Shown: piece after piece, positions 1 through 10,899 of the stretch | How the letters are laid out: each line of letters begins with the position of its first letter | Numbering within the stretch: the first letter of the stretch is position 1 | From: Thereva unica | Lineage: Eukaryota; Arthropoda; Insecta; Diptera; Therevidae | Length of the DNA: 64,000 nt | Direction of reading: 5' to 3' | Assembly: GCA_949987705.1 (NCBI GenBank) | Contig: OX465283.1 | Coordinates: 4,940,207-5,004,206, forward strand | Made by a program: the position numbers and the translations under genes | Notes under the pieces: model-generated | The model's database searches: none | What the model was told of the DNA's origin: nothing | The model's input: the letters and a program-made list of their open reading frames with translations, nothing else

Positions 1-166
1 GGTGATCTACCAGGTGGATGGAGATCGAGGACTGGCAGCACAACAACGTTGAATAGTGTTGGACGACAATCGACAGGGCATCTTATGAATGGATTACCAG
101 TTAATGGGGCATTAAGCAGCGGTAGTAATGGCAGTGCAGCTGAAGGATATACATCAGTTAAGAATT
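1..166 (+). CDS. Partial internal exon of host gene (5' side cut by window)
   Basis: Frame 1 is open from the first base and codes for about 55 residues rich in Gly, Ser, Thr and Asn (GDLPGGWRSRTG..., ending GYTSVKN). The exon ends at base 166 just before a consensus donor, GTAAGT at 167-172, leaving one base of a split codon (phase 1). The acceptor at 37878-37879 supplies the missing two bases, so the joined protein reads ...SVKN-L-YASSADLE. Reading on past the donor gives an unrelated AT-rich stretch that stops at 249, so the splice is preferred. I do not recognise the protein family. The low-complexity composition suggests a disordered region, possibly the cytoplasmic tail of a membrane or scaffold protein, which is inference. 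Other exons may lie upstream of the window. Confidence 0.7.
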
Positions 167-639
167 GTAAGTTGGTAACACTTTTTTCGAAATATAACAA
201 AAATATTGCGTCATTGTGCATGTTTTTTCTCTCCTTTTCAAGCGCCTAAAGCAAAAAAATTGTTTAGACGGTTCGTTTTGAGAAATAACTAAAAAATACT
301 TAACACAACAGAAAAAATTAATTTGGTGACCTTTTAGATTTTTCATAACAATAACATAAAGAAAACGAAGATGTTTTCAGAATCCTGAGAGAAGCTACAG
401 TTTTGTAGACAGTGATCTCCAAACTTTGTTTACTTTGTTCGCGTACCCTTATGACGAAAGTAATCATAAATTGTATCACCTAGTTATAGATATATGTAGA
501 AGGTGGCGCCAAAGTCATCACCCTGCCCTGCCCTGTCATCAAGATGCTAGAATTTTTGCAAATGGCGGTAAATGTCATTTCTGGTTTGACATTTGTGAAG
601 TAAACAGATGCAAAAACGCGAATGTTTCGATTTTTTTGG

Positions 640-1443
640 AAATAATTCGTCTGTGGTGTTGGCGTAACGTGAATTTAGCCGTAGATGTCCCGGGGTCGTC
701 CGAAATCAACTGGTCAAACACTACGGCGTTTAGTCGCTCGCCTAGAAGAGTACGGGACAGTACGAGATGCTGTCAAGTCTGGCCCGCCTCGGAATAGCCG
801 TTCATCTGTGGCTGAAGTCGCAGAGGACCCCCGAGTATCGACCAGACAACGTGCCACGTAACTGGGCATCAATCGGCGGTCTTTGCAGTGAAAATGTTCC
901 TTACAATATGCGGTCACGGCATCAGCTGTTAGTCGTTGACCGCGAAGCGCGCGTAGGCGTAATCTACGCCTAAACCATTCATGTGAAGGACAACTTTTCA
1001 TCAAAAATCATCATGAGCAACGAGGTCCATTTCTATCTTTGTGGATATGTGAATAAGTAGAACAATCACTTATGGGGCTCCCAAAATCCACTGCCAAACG
1101 ACTGCTATGGTCTGCGAGTGCTACAGAGCTAGGCTCTCTAACAATAAACTTGGTTCGTTTTTAGAGAGTACTCAATGAATTTCTCCTACCTCAATTGGAT
1201 AAAGTGGGACTAGAGAACATGTGCTTCCAATATGATGGAATAACGGCGCATATTGTACGAGCCACAAGCGAAATTCTGAAGCCTGCATTTCCGGGTCGCC
1301 TAATCTGTCGTTTTATTGATTTGCACCCACTGATTTTACCGCTCCCTTCATCACCAAACGTTCATGAGGCACATACGCTAGAGCGTATGGTCAAAAATGA
1401 CTCTTTGTTTCTAATATCTCTTAAAATGCCTCAGAGTAGGTAA
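640..1443 (+). pseudogene. Decayed Tc1/mariner-like (Tc3-type) transposase
   Basis: In the frame starting at 688 the + strand reads SRGRPKSTGQTLRRLVARLE followed by EYGTVRDAVKSGPP and AEVAEDPRVSTRQRAT, then a stop, LGINRRSLQ and another stop. This is the helix-turn-helix region of insect Tc3-like transposases, which bind the transposon ends before cut-and-paste. Around 975-1090 the catalytic-core signature follows as IIMSNEVHFYLCGYVNK, stop, NNHLWG, where the family has (S/T)DEAHFHL; the catalytic Asp is read here as Asn. The stretch from 1195 (GLENMCFQYDGITAHIVRAT, then FPGRLICRFIDLHP) matches the QQDGATAH...PPRSPDLTP segment. Several stops and frame changes show it is dead. It is inserted just inside the start of the host-gene intron. 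Confidence 0.75.
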
Positions 1444-1536
1444 GAAAGTCAAGTCCCTACTAGTCCCTACTACTAGTATATTTAGATTTTACAATCTCAC
1501 CTCTCCACATTTATGTCGATACATGCTCATATACCT

Positions 1537-2070
1537 TTTCTTCTTCTTTGATCCTTAGCGGGTGATCCGAGCGGAACTCGAATTCTTTTCACGATTAGTT
1601 CTTGCCGGTTTTTTGCGACGCCTCGATCCTCGGTAACTGATTATCTTTGATTCTTTAAGCCGTCCTCGATATTCTTTAGCCAGGTTTTCTTTGGTGCCGA
1701 TCGCTGAATTCTCCAGACTGTGGGACGATCTCGTCATAGAAGTTTACGTGACAAGGGGTTATCATAAATTCGGCAACCATGTCCAAACCACCGTAGTCGA
1801 CGTTTTTGCATTTCTTCTTCGATCAGGGTCTGTTGATCGCATTTTTGTCTGACTGTCTCGTTTCGAAGTCGAGCGCGGAGTGAGACACCGAGAATCTGCC
1901 TCAAGCATCGTATTTGGAAGACCTCGAGCTTTTTGACGTCCGGTTTGAGCAGTGCCCGCACGTTTCCGATCCATAAAGAAGAAGCGGAAGGATCAACTTT
2001 CGGTAAAGGCGTACTTTCGTTTTAGTGGTAATATTTGTTCGTTTCCATATGCACCACTTAAGCGAGGCGA
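1537..2070 (-). mobile_element. LINE family A, 3' part (split element, distal half)
   Basis: The minus strand codes in broken frames for the end of a LINE ORF2: LLKPDVKKLEVFQIRCLRQI, then LGVSLRARLRNETVRQKCD and RRLRWFGHGCRIYDNPL. The related copy at 19075-19960 carries the same segment. The element 3' end is marked by a GAA-rich tail (TTCTTCTTCTTTGATCC on the + strand at about 1537-1556). At 2070 the sequence is interrupted by family B. The matching upstream half resumes at 4978 after an 11-bp duplication, so 1537-2070 and 4967-6640 are one original insertion. The family belongs to the endonuclease/RT LINEs whose C-terminus resembles RTE-like elements; the clade is uncertain. Confidence 0.75.
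2060..2070. repeat. Target-site duplication AAGCGAGGCGA (left copy)
   Basis: The 11-bp sequence AAGCGAGGCGA occurs here and again at 4967-4977, exactly bracketing the plus-strand family B LINE. The paralogous family A copy at 46270-46290 has GAGCGAGGCGAATGTTGC uninterrupted, which represents the empty site. Confidence 0.85.
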
Positions 2071-4966
2071 GGGGGGCAAACGGCTAACAAAGACCTCGGA
2101 AAGTGGTGGTACCCGATTTGCCACCTCTGCCAAAACCCGAGAAAAGTCACTGCAGACAAACACCTAGCAGACCTGTTAGCAAGTCCTAATCCCACCTCCC
2201 CGCGGTGCCCCCTGGGGTACTTCTTCGGAAGGAGCTAACGGGAGACGGGCGAATGGCGAACTCTCTGCGCCACAAAACAGAGTTTTAAGTCGGTTGGGCT
2301 GAGGGTTAGCAACCCGCTCCCATAAAAAACACCATTGCTACGAATCGGCAAACAATGCCTCGGAACCGGATGGACAACACGACGACGACCTTTGCTTTTC
2401 GAACAAGGACACGAATCGGATCATGGAATGTGAGAACACTGCTGGCTGAGGGACGGCTGGATGAAGTCCTCAACGAGATGAATCGATATAAAATCAAGAT
2501 CATGGGACTTGCGAGACCAGATGGCCCGATGCGGGTGAACATATCTGCCCAAATGGTGAGTCCTTTTTGTATTCTGGGAGAAACGAAACTGAAAGCCGTA
2601 GGAGTGGCGTTGGTGTAATACTCACCAAAGAAGCCAGGTCCAGCCTCATTAGCTGGTCACCAGTTTCTGAGAGGATTATTACCGTGCGCCTGCGTACCAG
2701 ACTAAGAAGTACTACGGTAGTTCAATGCTATGCTCCAACTGAAGACGCTGAAGATGACATCAAAGACGAGTTCTATTTGCGGCTGAATAAGGTTTTTCGC
2801 TCTATTCCAAGGGGAGACATCATTGTATTAATGGGTGACTTAAATGCACAGATCGGCCGTGACAACACCGGCCTTGAACAAACAATTGGAAATCAAGGTC
2901 TAAGCCAAGTTACCAATAACAATGGTGAGCTTTTCGTTGACTTCTGTAGCTCCCACCAACTCATGGTAGGTGGAACTTACTTTTGTCACAAGAAGATACA
3001 CAAAGAGACCTGGGTATCGCCCGATGGTAGAACGAGAAATCAGATAGATCATGTGGCCGTCAGCCGCAGATGGAGAACTATCCTTGAGGATGTCAGGAGT
3101 TTCAGGGGAGCAGACACTGGAAGCGACCACCATTTGGTAGTAGCAACTATTCGCCTTAAAATCGCCGCAATCAGAAACGTACAACGCGATGCTATAAACC
3201 GTGGACGGTTCAACGTAGACCTTCTGCGGGAGAGCGGTAAAAAGCGAGAATTTGCTGGAAACCTACAACAAATATTAAACCAGCACAACGTTTCTGTCGA
3301 CACAAATATTGAAGAGCGGTGGAGTAGGACAAAGGGCGCAATATTGACGGCTGCGGAAATGAGCATCGGTTATGTCCCAAGAAACCAGCAACACTGGATC
3401 TCGGACACAACCTGGCAAAAAATAGAACGCAGGAGAGCCCTAAAAAATAACGTAAACTCTACAAGCGACCCCGAAAGACGTTACCAACTGGAACGGGAGT
3501 ACTCCCAATTACACCGGGAGGTAAAGAGAAGTGTCCGGCGTGATAAAAGGCAGCAGATAAATGAGCTCGCAGAAAAAGCGGAAAACGCGGCAAACACAGG
3601 CAACAGTAAGGTGCTGTACCAAATTACTAAACAGTTCACGGGAAAGCACTCTACTAAAAAGCATGCCGTTAAGAGTGCGGATGGAAGGCTGCTGTGCAGC
3701 GACGAGGAGCAGCTCCAAAGATGGAGAGATTACTTCTTCGCCGCCCTGAATGGTTCATTTACACAGGAACCTCAGGAAACCAGCAACAATGCACAGCCTA
3801 TAAGAATCACCACCCGAGCCCCATCCAAGACGGAAATAGTAACCGCAATTCATGCGATGGCCAATGGTAAAGCAGCTGGGAAAGATGGCATCCCGCCAGA
3901 ATTGTTGAAAGCCGATTCAAGCCTCATAGCAGATGCGCTTCAGCCAATCCTGGAAATAGCATGGAACACCTGTACCTTTCCGGAGGATTGGACGGAAGGT
4001 ATCATAGTCAAAATACCAACTCTACAAGGGGGACCTAACAATATGCGACAACTGGAGAGGCATCTGTTTACTATCTACAGTGGGCAAAATTTTGTCCCAT
4101 ATATTACTATCTAGGATAAGTGAGGCAGTAGACCGAACGCTTAGGAGGCAGCAGGCCGGATTCAGGAAGGGCCGCTCATGTATTGATCATATCAACACCT
4201 TACGAATAATAGTGGAGCAGTCTACTGAATTCCGATCCCCCCTTTACCTTGCTTTCGTAGATTATGAGAAAGCGTTCGACTCGGTCAATAGGAGCTTTAT
4301 ATGGCAGGCACTACGGCGACTGCGCTGAATAACCGTGACGTGGAACTGGTCGATAAATTCTGCTACCTCGGTAGTATTATTACCGAAAATGGCGGTGCAG
4401 AAGAAGATGTCAGTTCCAGAATAAATAAAGCACGAGGCGCATATGCTTGCCTGTTCCGCATATGGAGATCAACGGAGATCTCAACTAACACCAAATTGCC
4501 GCTGTTCAACTCCAACGTGAAGGCAGTACTTTTGTACGGTTGCGAAACATGGAAAGTCACCCAATTCATCACAGGGCGCCTACAAGTCTTCGTCAACAGA
4601 TGCCTGCGTCGTATCCTAAAAATCCGCTGGCAAAATAGAATTTCAAACGAAGAACTATGGCGCCGTGCCGGCCAAGAAAGGATAGACGACCAAATCAGAC
4701 GAAGGAAATGGAATTGGGTTGGCCACACCTTGCGACGCGAAAACGAAAATCTAGCCAAACAGGCCCTCGACTGGAATCCGCAAGGATCCCGTCGAGTTGG
4801 AAGACCTAGGACAACGTGGAGGAGAACCCTACTAGCAGAAGCCGCAACAACTGGGAGATCCTGGTCGGAGCTGAGAGCTGTCGCGCAAAACAGAGTCCGC
4901 TGGAGGGCAACTGTTTCCGCCCTATGTCCCATGAGGGATTAAAGGAGCACAATGATGATGAAAATG
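2071..4966 (+). mobile_element. RTE-type LINE (family B), nested in family A
   Basis: The element starts right after the left duplication (GGGGGGCAAACGG...) and ends in a short ATGATGATGAAAATG tail before the right duplication. About 275 bases of 5' leader precede the coding region. The leader and coding order are shared with the minus-strand copy at 26573-28115, which supports the boundaries. Coding remnants in three frames are listed separately. The 11-bp duplication shows target-primed insertion into a pre-existing family A copy. Position within the gene intron is sense-oriented. Confidence 0.85.
2346..4942 (+). pseudogene. Broken endonuclease-reverse transcriptase ORF of family B LINE
   Basis: The 5' piece (2355-2530) reads TRIGSWNVRTLLAEGRLDE, the start of an apurinic-type endonuclease, but it is cut before the usual E-x-R-W motif. 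From about 2570 to 4030 a long open frame carries IVLMGDLNAQIGRDN, QIDHVAVSRRW and the catalytic SDHHLVV, then a linker and the RT start (ANGKAAGKDGIPPELLK, EDWTEGIIVKIP). A frameshift near 4015-4080 leads to QQAGFRKGRSCIDHI and FVDYEKAFDSVNRSF (4080-4325). At about 4320 an internal deletion joins this to VELVDKFCYLGSIITENG and the C-terminal RRKWNWVGHTLRR / GRPRTTWRR region (to 4942). The (F/Y)ADD box is therefore missing. The family usually has one ORF of about 900-1000 residues. The copy cannot encode active RT. Confidence 0.85.
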
Positions 4967-4977
4967 AAGCGAGGCGA
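4967..4977. repeat. Target-site duplication AAGCGAGGCGA (right copy)
   Basis: This is the partner of 2060-2070. The host sequence continues with ATGTTGCTGTTGCC, as in the uninterrupted family A copy at about 46280. Confidence 0.85.
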
Positions 4978-6640
4978 ATGTTGCTGTTGCCTGGCCGATG
5001 CGACCGCGAACGTCGGCGGTCGATGCCACTTTCGTTTCCTCAACCAATGATCCCAAATATTTTAACATCGGAACCTCTTCGATTTGACAACACTGGCCCT
5101 CGATCTGTCGGTTGTGATCACTTTGGCCCTATTTCGCATTGATTTTTATAACTGGGAGATGCAGGCAATGTCGTAAGATGTCCGTTGCTTCGGCATTCGT
5201 GACGGCGAAAACGGCTCCATTGTCGGCACACATTAAGTCGGTTAAGAAGTTGTTGTCGTCGTATCGAACTCCGCGTCCATCACAACGTTGAAGAGAAGTG
5301 GCGAAGCGACGTCTCCCTTTCAAACACCCGTTTGAATCGGGAACTCCTTGGATAAGTCGCTTCGAATACGAACGCTGCTGGTTGAGCCATCGTACGACGC
5401 TTGGAGAAGTTCGATGATTTTCAATGACACGTGTTCGGTTTCTAAGGCTCTCCACAAGCTGTTCCAATCGAAAGCGCATTCGAAATCGATGAAAACGACG
5501 ACAATTCGTTTGCTGTAACGAACTCTTTCTTCCATTGGCTGACAGAGTGCGAATATTTGATCAATACGTTCTCGATGTGGTCTAAATACCGCTTGTTCTT
5601 TCCGCCTCGTTTGCTCTCGATGTTTCTGCAGCCTCGAGTGCACGATTTACGTAAATACTGTGCCGACGATTGAAAGGAGGCTAATACCGCGACAATTCTT
5701 GCATTCCCGACTGTCACCTTTCGTCAAAATTGGCACAACGATCGCTTTCTTCCATGCAGACGGGACACGATCCGAACGCAATATGTGTGTTAGCGGACAC
5801 ATGGGGTCGTTGTGATAAGACATCATCTCCGGCTTTGGTCATCTCGTCGGTTACTTGATTTGTTCCCGGTGCTTTTCCATTTTTCAGCGATTTTATTGCC
5901 GTCTTCGCCTCGATAATTGTCGGTTCGGTATCGAGAAACTGATTCGTCGGCTGTACGATAATCGGAAGTTCGGGTGCTGGACCTTGTGGCGGATAGTGGT
6001 TGTAGCTGTACAACCATGATCTAGCACAAGGTCCAGCACCCGAACCGCCAGCGGTGGTGGAAGAATTCTCTCGCCCGTCTGGTGGTGTTGTCGTTTGTTG
6101 ATGCTGTTTTGCCGCCTAACCGCCGAATTTTCTGGTACAGCGTCCGGTAGTCGTGCTTCGACGCCGCTTTTTCCATGTCGGCCGCAACGTTATTCCAGAA
6201 CGCTTCTCGTTCCGATTTCATTTTCTGTCGAATTTCTTTGTTCAATCGTCGGTATTGCTCAAAGTCCAATTGTTTCATTCGCTTCCGCTGATCGACGAGA
6301 TCCAGACAGCTGTCCGAGCTCCATGGCTGCGTCCGTTTACGGATAGGTGGACACAACTCCATTGCACACCTCACAATAAACTCCAACAACTGCCTTTCTT
6401 CTACATCGATATCGTCCGGTGTTGCGAGCGCCGCGAATTTGTAGGATAATGCCATTTGAAACTCTCGCCCGATGGTCGGGTCCGGTAGGCACGCCCAATT
6501 CTTCTTCGCTGGTGGTGGCTCCGTTTTCTTCGCTCTTTGTAATCGCATCGAACAACATAATGGTCCGATCCGCAATCAGGCGTCAGTACGTCTAATCAGT
6601 ACGTCTTTGAGCGTCGATCGGAATCTTACGTTGAATCCTG
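4967..6640 (-). mobile_element. LINE family A, 5' part (split element, proximal half)
   Basis: Reading the minus strand from 6640 down: the end of the endonuclease domain and a linker (6021-6575, AFWNNVAADMEKAASKHDYR), the start of RT with AIKSLKNGKAPGTNQVTDEM (about 5840-5970), the palm segment VVVFIDFECAFDWNSLWRAL (about 5460-5510), DLSKEFPIQTGV (5320-5370), and the post-palm part ending LPVIKINAK (5129). Stops and frameshifts separate these pieces, so it is a pseudogene. The two halves at 1537-2070 and 4967-6640 were separated by the family B insertion. 5' truncation near 6640 is inferred because similarity to the copy near 19745 ends there. Confidence 0.75.
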
Positions 6641-8514
6641 CGGTTCTCTTGGTGAAGCTATCATTGTTTGGTAATTTAATGTGGAATGTAAAATGATCTT
6701 CGCCAAGATTCCATCCCAGTACTAAAGTCTTAATCTGCAAGACGGTTACTAACTTTATTGGATTTGATATTTTTTTTTTTTATTTGGCAGTGCTAAGCTC
6801 AGGAGTCACCCTTTGTACTACTAGTCCGTCATGTCATTTGTCACGTCATGGTGCAATGTCTAGCAGTAAGCTTAGTACGGGGGGATGGGGAGGGGTATAG
6901 GTTAAGGGTTAAAAGGTACGGGGGGGTATTGAACGATCTTCTTCCGGAATGTCATTAATAAGGTCTGCCGAGTTTTTTAAACATTTCCGCAATTTAAATC
7001 CTCCTTTAGAAAGTAGGGTGCGCAACTTACCGGGATAAAATCTGTGATCAAAAGCCAAAATATCGTAAATCGAAAAGAGTCATCAAAGAGAGCAATTTCA
7101 AGATAAAAGTGGTTTTTCTAAAATTGATCATAAAAAATGTGCAAATGCAAAATTGCGACAGAAATGATGCCATTTTGGCAACACTGAACGTGAGTCGCGA
7201 CGCACTTCCTTACCACCCGAACCCTCCCCGCGGGCTCGACCCGTCTAAACAGCCACATTGTCGAAGTTCACAAAACGTCCACTCGATCTCCTAGACCAGT
7301 CACAAAACTATAATTAACCAAACGACTACTCCTCAAAAATATTTACGATTGTTTTATCGACTTAAAAGGTCGCACGAGGAAGACAAATAAATTACGAAAG
7401 GCCCCAGGTGATATCACTATTTGCATAGTAATTAGCGTACCTGCTTCATTTTGCTGTGCTTGTGTCCGGCCGCGATCGCGCTTGTTACAGCGATCGCACG
7501 TTTAAGGAAATACCTAATTGGGGCCGTAGTACACAGTTCGTATATAGAGAAGAAATTTTTGCTTCGAAAGTTACCTGTTAACTGCAAACTTTCCGAGACT
7601 TATGACCTGTGCGTTGTTGCCCAGGTGACATCTTGTCATTATGTCTCGAAAAAAAAAAAGATAAATGTTCGTTCGGTATGTGGGGAATGCTGTTAAGTGC
7701 TGCGTGTCGATATGAACAAACAAAGCGAAAAAATTGAAACTGTCTTTGGCACAGTACGACAACAGAAGGAATGTGGAGGTCATTAGAAAAGGCGAGTGCT
7801 CCAGGTTAATAGGGAACAAATGTGTGCACTTTCTCGGATTGAGATTAGTGTGTGAGCGCGCGGTGTACACTTTTTTTTCTTCTTCTTGAATAATTATTAG
7901 GTTAATTGCTCTGGAGTATTATGAAGGTCAGTCTAATTATATCTACACGCAAAAAACATATCCATCTCAATTGAAGTGAAAGAACATGTGCAGTGCTAAA
8001 TCGATTCGACACGAGATATGGTCTGGGTGGACCAATATCCGTTTTCAAAAATCAAGTCAAGGTCGCCATTCTGACAAACTTCATTCCTGATTATTAACGC
8101 GCAAAATATTGTAATTTTTTGAAAGAGAATTATTTGTCTACTTTACTTTATTATTTTCCCTGCCATTATATCATGGAACAGGTCTATCGTGTGAAACTTA
8201 TTGATCCGAGGCTGCGCCATGTTTTTAATCACTTGCCCTGCGGATTATTGATGGATTTCATGAATATATGATCTTTTGCAGAGGCCAAACTAAAGTTGAA
8301 ATTGGATAATCAGTAATCGCCATAATGTTGATATCGCCTACGCTTGGCATTACATGAAAGAGATTTTATAATAGTTGAAGCGCCTCCTGGCGGTAAGAGG
8401 TGTAATTAGTGTACCAAATTTGGAAGATGGATTTTGAGTGGAGTTTTAAAGATGAAGAAACTGAAATTTATGTGGTTTTATACTTGAGTTAATTATTTGA
8501 TTATGTTATTTACT
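6641..8514. other. Intron sequence without recognisable gene
   Basis: The stretch holds a T13 run near 6769, a G-rich stretch at 6870-6930, and a segment at about 6808-6835 (ACCCTTTGTACTACTAGTCC) that recurs with small changes near 50329-50350, so it is probably a repeat remnant. Short open frames here show no family features. Confidence 0.5.
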
Positions 8515-8776
8515 ACGTATACATGATGAGTTTAATAGTTGAGTTGAAGTTGAGTTGAATTTAGGACTCGCGTCACAAATCACAAACAAAATGCAGAGAT
8601 GATGCTGTGAACTAAATTCAACCCTTCAACTACTGAAATCGCGTCTAAAGGAATAATTTCAACTCAACCCAGGTAGCAGAGCTGAGTTTAGTTCAATCGA
8701 CTCTAAGTCAACTCGACTCACGTCTACAAATAGATGGACTTGAGTTTAACTTGAGTTCAACTCATCATGTATACGT
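8515..8776. repeat. GAGTTGA-rich palindromic MITE-like element, copy 1
   Basis: The element begins ACGTATACATGATGAGTT and ends AACTCATCATGTATACGT, a perfect 18-bp terminal inverted repeat enclosing 262 bp. Inside, GAGTTGA/TCAACTC-type motifs are repeated in both orientations, and a central GTCACAAATCACAAACAAAATGC segment recurs in copy 2 at 24491. There is no coding capacity. The target-site duplication is not clear. Confidence 0.75.
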
Positions 8777-8828
8777 GCAAATTGGTATTGCGGATTTAAG
8801 CAATAGCTTCAGTTAACTAGATTGAACG

Positions 8829-8847
8829 ATTAGGTTAGGTTAGGTTG
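8829..8847. repeat. (TTAGG)3 telomere-type repeat
   Basis: GATTAGGTTAGGTTAGGTTG holds three TTAGG units next to the 3' side of a minus-strand R1-like LINE fragment. TTAGG is the canonical arthropod telomere unit; here it is short and interstitial. Confidence 0.6.
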
Positions 8848-8849
8848 TA

Positions 8850-9360
8850 ATGGCTAGAGTGCTCACTTAGGCAGACCATTGGGACCACTGTGATGCCATT
8901 CTAGTGTTGGGACAAAGTTCGGGCCATTCAGAGCTTTTGATAAAGCGACAAATGTCAGGAACTCCAGTATTTTACAGCTCGCTCAATCCATCAAAGAAAG
9001 GTGAGCCGAGGAAGGTCCCTCTCTTTATTGCAAGAGCGGGACATGTACAGAGAAGATAGGAAACAGTTTCTTTCTGATCCTCATTACCCCAACTTCTGCA
9101 TAAGTCGTTGTGGGGAAGTCCCTCAGTCCAAGTCCATCTCAGGCCAGCTCGGGCTAAGCTGATTTTTCTCACAGTCAGTTTATAGGTGGCTAAAGGCAAT
9201 TGGGTTAAGTGGGATTAAGTGTCCTTTCCACTTCGGTTCCCTGTCTAGCAAGCTCGTCTGCTCTGTATTTTCCCGTCAGAGTTAAATCTGAGTGGCGGTC
9301 TCACACCGAGAGACCTGCGGCAGTTCAGAACAGATGTAGATGCTGCAACGACAGAATTAA
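8850..9360 (-). pseudogene. R1-like LINE (family C) RNase H / C-terminal fragment
   Basis: The minus strand reads TGKYRADELARQGTEVERTL at about 9218-9277, the RNase H segment of RNase H-bearing LINEs (ADELAR), and then GLPHNDLCRSWGNEDQKETV and LLCTCPALAIKRGTFLG (8990-9120). The latter is the cysteine-containing tail typical of R1- and Jockey-related ORF2 proteins. It is truncated upstream and has frame breaks, so it is not functional. It lies antisense in the host intron. Confidence 0.7.
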
Positions 9361-9419
9361 GAGTCTAGAGGGCCACCTGGCTATCCGATAGAATACATAT
9401 GTATATTCTTATGAGATAT

Positions 9420-9925
9420 ATTATTTCCATCCATCCCATGGCGCTACAGCCCAAATCGAGCCTTGGCCTCCTCTAGGGCATTTCTCCAAGTTTGACGGTT
9501 CCTTGCAGCAGTTCTCCAGTTTCGAATGTTGGACATATTTCGTTGCCTGGGTCGTTCCCGTTGGGTCCGTCCTATCCGAGGCCTGCCTTAAGGATTCGGG
9601 TGGGTTTTTCCGGTGGAAGGTTGTTACCCTGCCGCGTAACCCCCAACCTGGAGGACCAGTCCGGTAATTGTTTCGTTTTGAGGCAAGAAACACTCGCCTT
9701 TCACCCTCCTCCGTCAGTTACTTTTGTATAGACAAGAGCGTTCCAGGGGCCACCCGATGTAAAGTTAACATTTTCGTGGAGGTGGAGGTAGGGTTCGGTA
9801 GCATATCGGAAGGGCTTAGGTCGTAAAGACCTTAGATCGCAGATGGCGTTTCTCAGGACTTGTCTCTTTGGTGTACCGGCACCACCATTTGATATATTTG
9901 AGATACATATTTTATTTATCTTCAT
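9420..9925 (-). pseudogene. LINE ORF2 C-terminal remnant, repeated at 50100-50450
   Basis: The minus strand gives RTAARNRQTWRNALEEAKAR then FGL and a stop (about 9440-9520), the usual ending of an RTE-like LINE ORF2. Upstream, degraded sequence (GRTQRERPRQRNMSNIRN) leads into it. The block from about 9450 to 9700 is similar to 50120-50440. Start and exact clade are uncertain. Confidence 0.55.
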
Positions 9926-9989
9926 ATTTATCTTCTGACTTCCACTTGCAAGACGCTGCAGTGGTTAGGTAGACGAAGAAAGGTGTTTT

Positions 9990-10870
9990 CAATGCTTCGG
10001 AAAAATACCAGAGCCTACTTCGTTGCCAATTTTTGTGTAGATACATAATGACTTAGTCCGCATAACCCCATCTGTCCAGTCATCTCTGGCCGGAATGATG
10101 GTATCGAAACCTTTCTTCAGGGGAACAACTACCTGTATTTTGGAGTCCTGATTCCGCATACAAGGCCCCGGCCAATCCAAGGCTCTTGTACCAGGGCGAC
10201 GTCTACAGCAGCCTTAGAAAGGCGTAAGCAGAGACTCGCGAATATAGCCTTGCTCTGATGGAGATTAATCTGTGTTACTCTCAACATCGTGGTAGCGAGC
10301 AGCGGGATTAACCTCGATATTAATATTATCTCCCACCGAAAGAAATTGGGCAAAGTCCCCCAGCTCTTCCTCCGTCGTTGTCGGCGAAGGAACGTCTGAG
10401 ATACTAGTACCCTCAACGGATACGAGAGGAGGTTCATTTGGACCCAGCGTTGGTAGGTGCGTTTCCTCAGGCACTTTAGGATCAGCTACTTCCGTTCTTG
10501 TGTCATCCGAAATACCAGGCACATTGAATTCATCTACATGCGTAACTGAGTCATCCGCAGTGCTAGGTGTGTTGGGTTCAAAAACTTCCGTGTGCTACTC
10601 GCAATGCTCGAGAGCGCACCATCTGAACCCGCAGGCGAAGCAGCTGAAACCGTTCAACTCTGTTTGAGGAGCAAAATATCTTTTTAGAAAGGTCTCAAAG
10701 TTATGGAGGAAAAACCTTAACTTAAAACGACACCAGATTTCGCCGCTAAAAGTTCTAGCGACTCCTTGCTAATTACAAATGTAACCACTCGGCCTTCACC
10801 CTTCGGATCCTCCAGTTTCATAATCTTCCACGATGACGCCTATAGCTGCGGGTTACTCAAGCCTTATGAG
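9990..10870 (-). pseudogene. R1-like LINE (family C): ORF1 end and ORF2 endonuclease start
   Basis: On the minus strand, 10870-10740 encodes SSWKIMKLEDPKGEGRVVTF and ISKESLELL, a DUF4780-type ORF1 segment. Then 10522-10265 gives the acidic ORF1 end (GDNINIEVNPAARYHDVES). ORF2 begins with ATG at 10287 inside the ORF1 end: MLRVTQINLHQSKAIFASL followed by VDVALVQEPWIGRGLVCG and IRTPKYR, which is the N-terminus of an apurinic-type endonuclease, with the catalytic Glu in VQEPW. The endonuclease decays into stops near 10130-9990. ORF1/ORF2 overlap is known in this LINE group. Antisense to the gene. Confidence 0.75.
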
Positions 10871-10899
10871 GGTTATAAAAGCCTTAAGCGTCGTTCTGT

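Noticed and set aside
426..797. 123-codon + frame at the intron start
   Set aside because: The transposase similarity is in a different frame; this one is a shadow and its 5' part has no similarity.
4363..4932. 189-codon minus-strand frame
   Set aside because: Reverse shadow of the family B LINE C-terminal coding region on the + strand.
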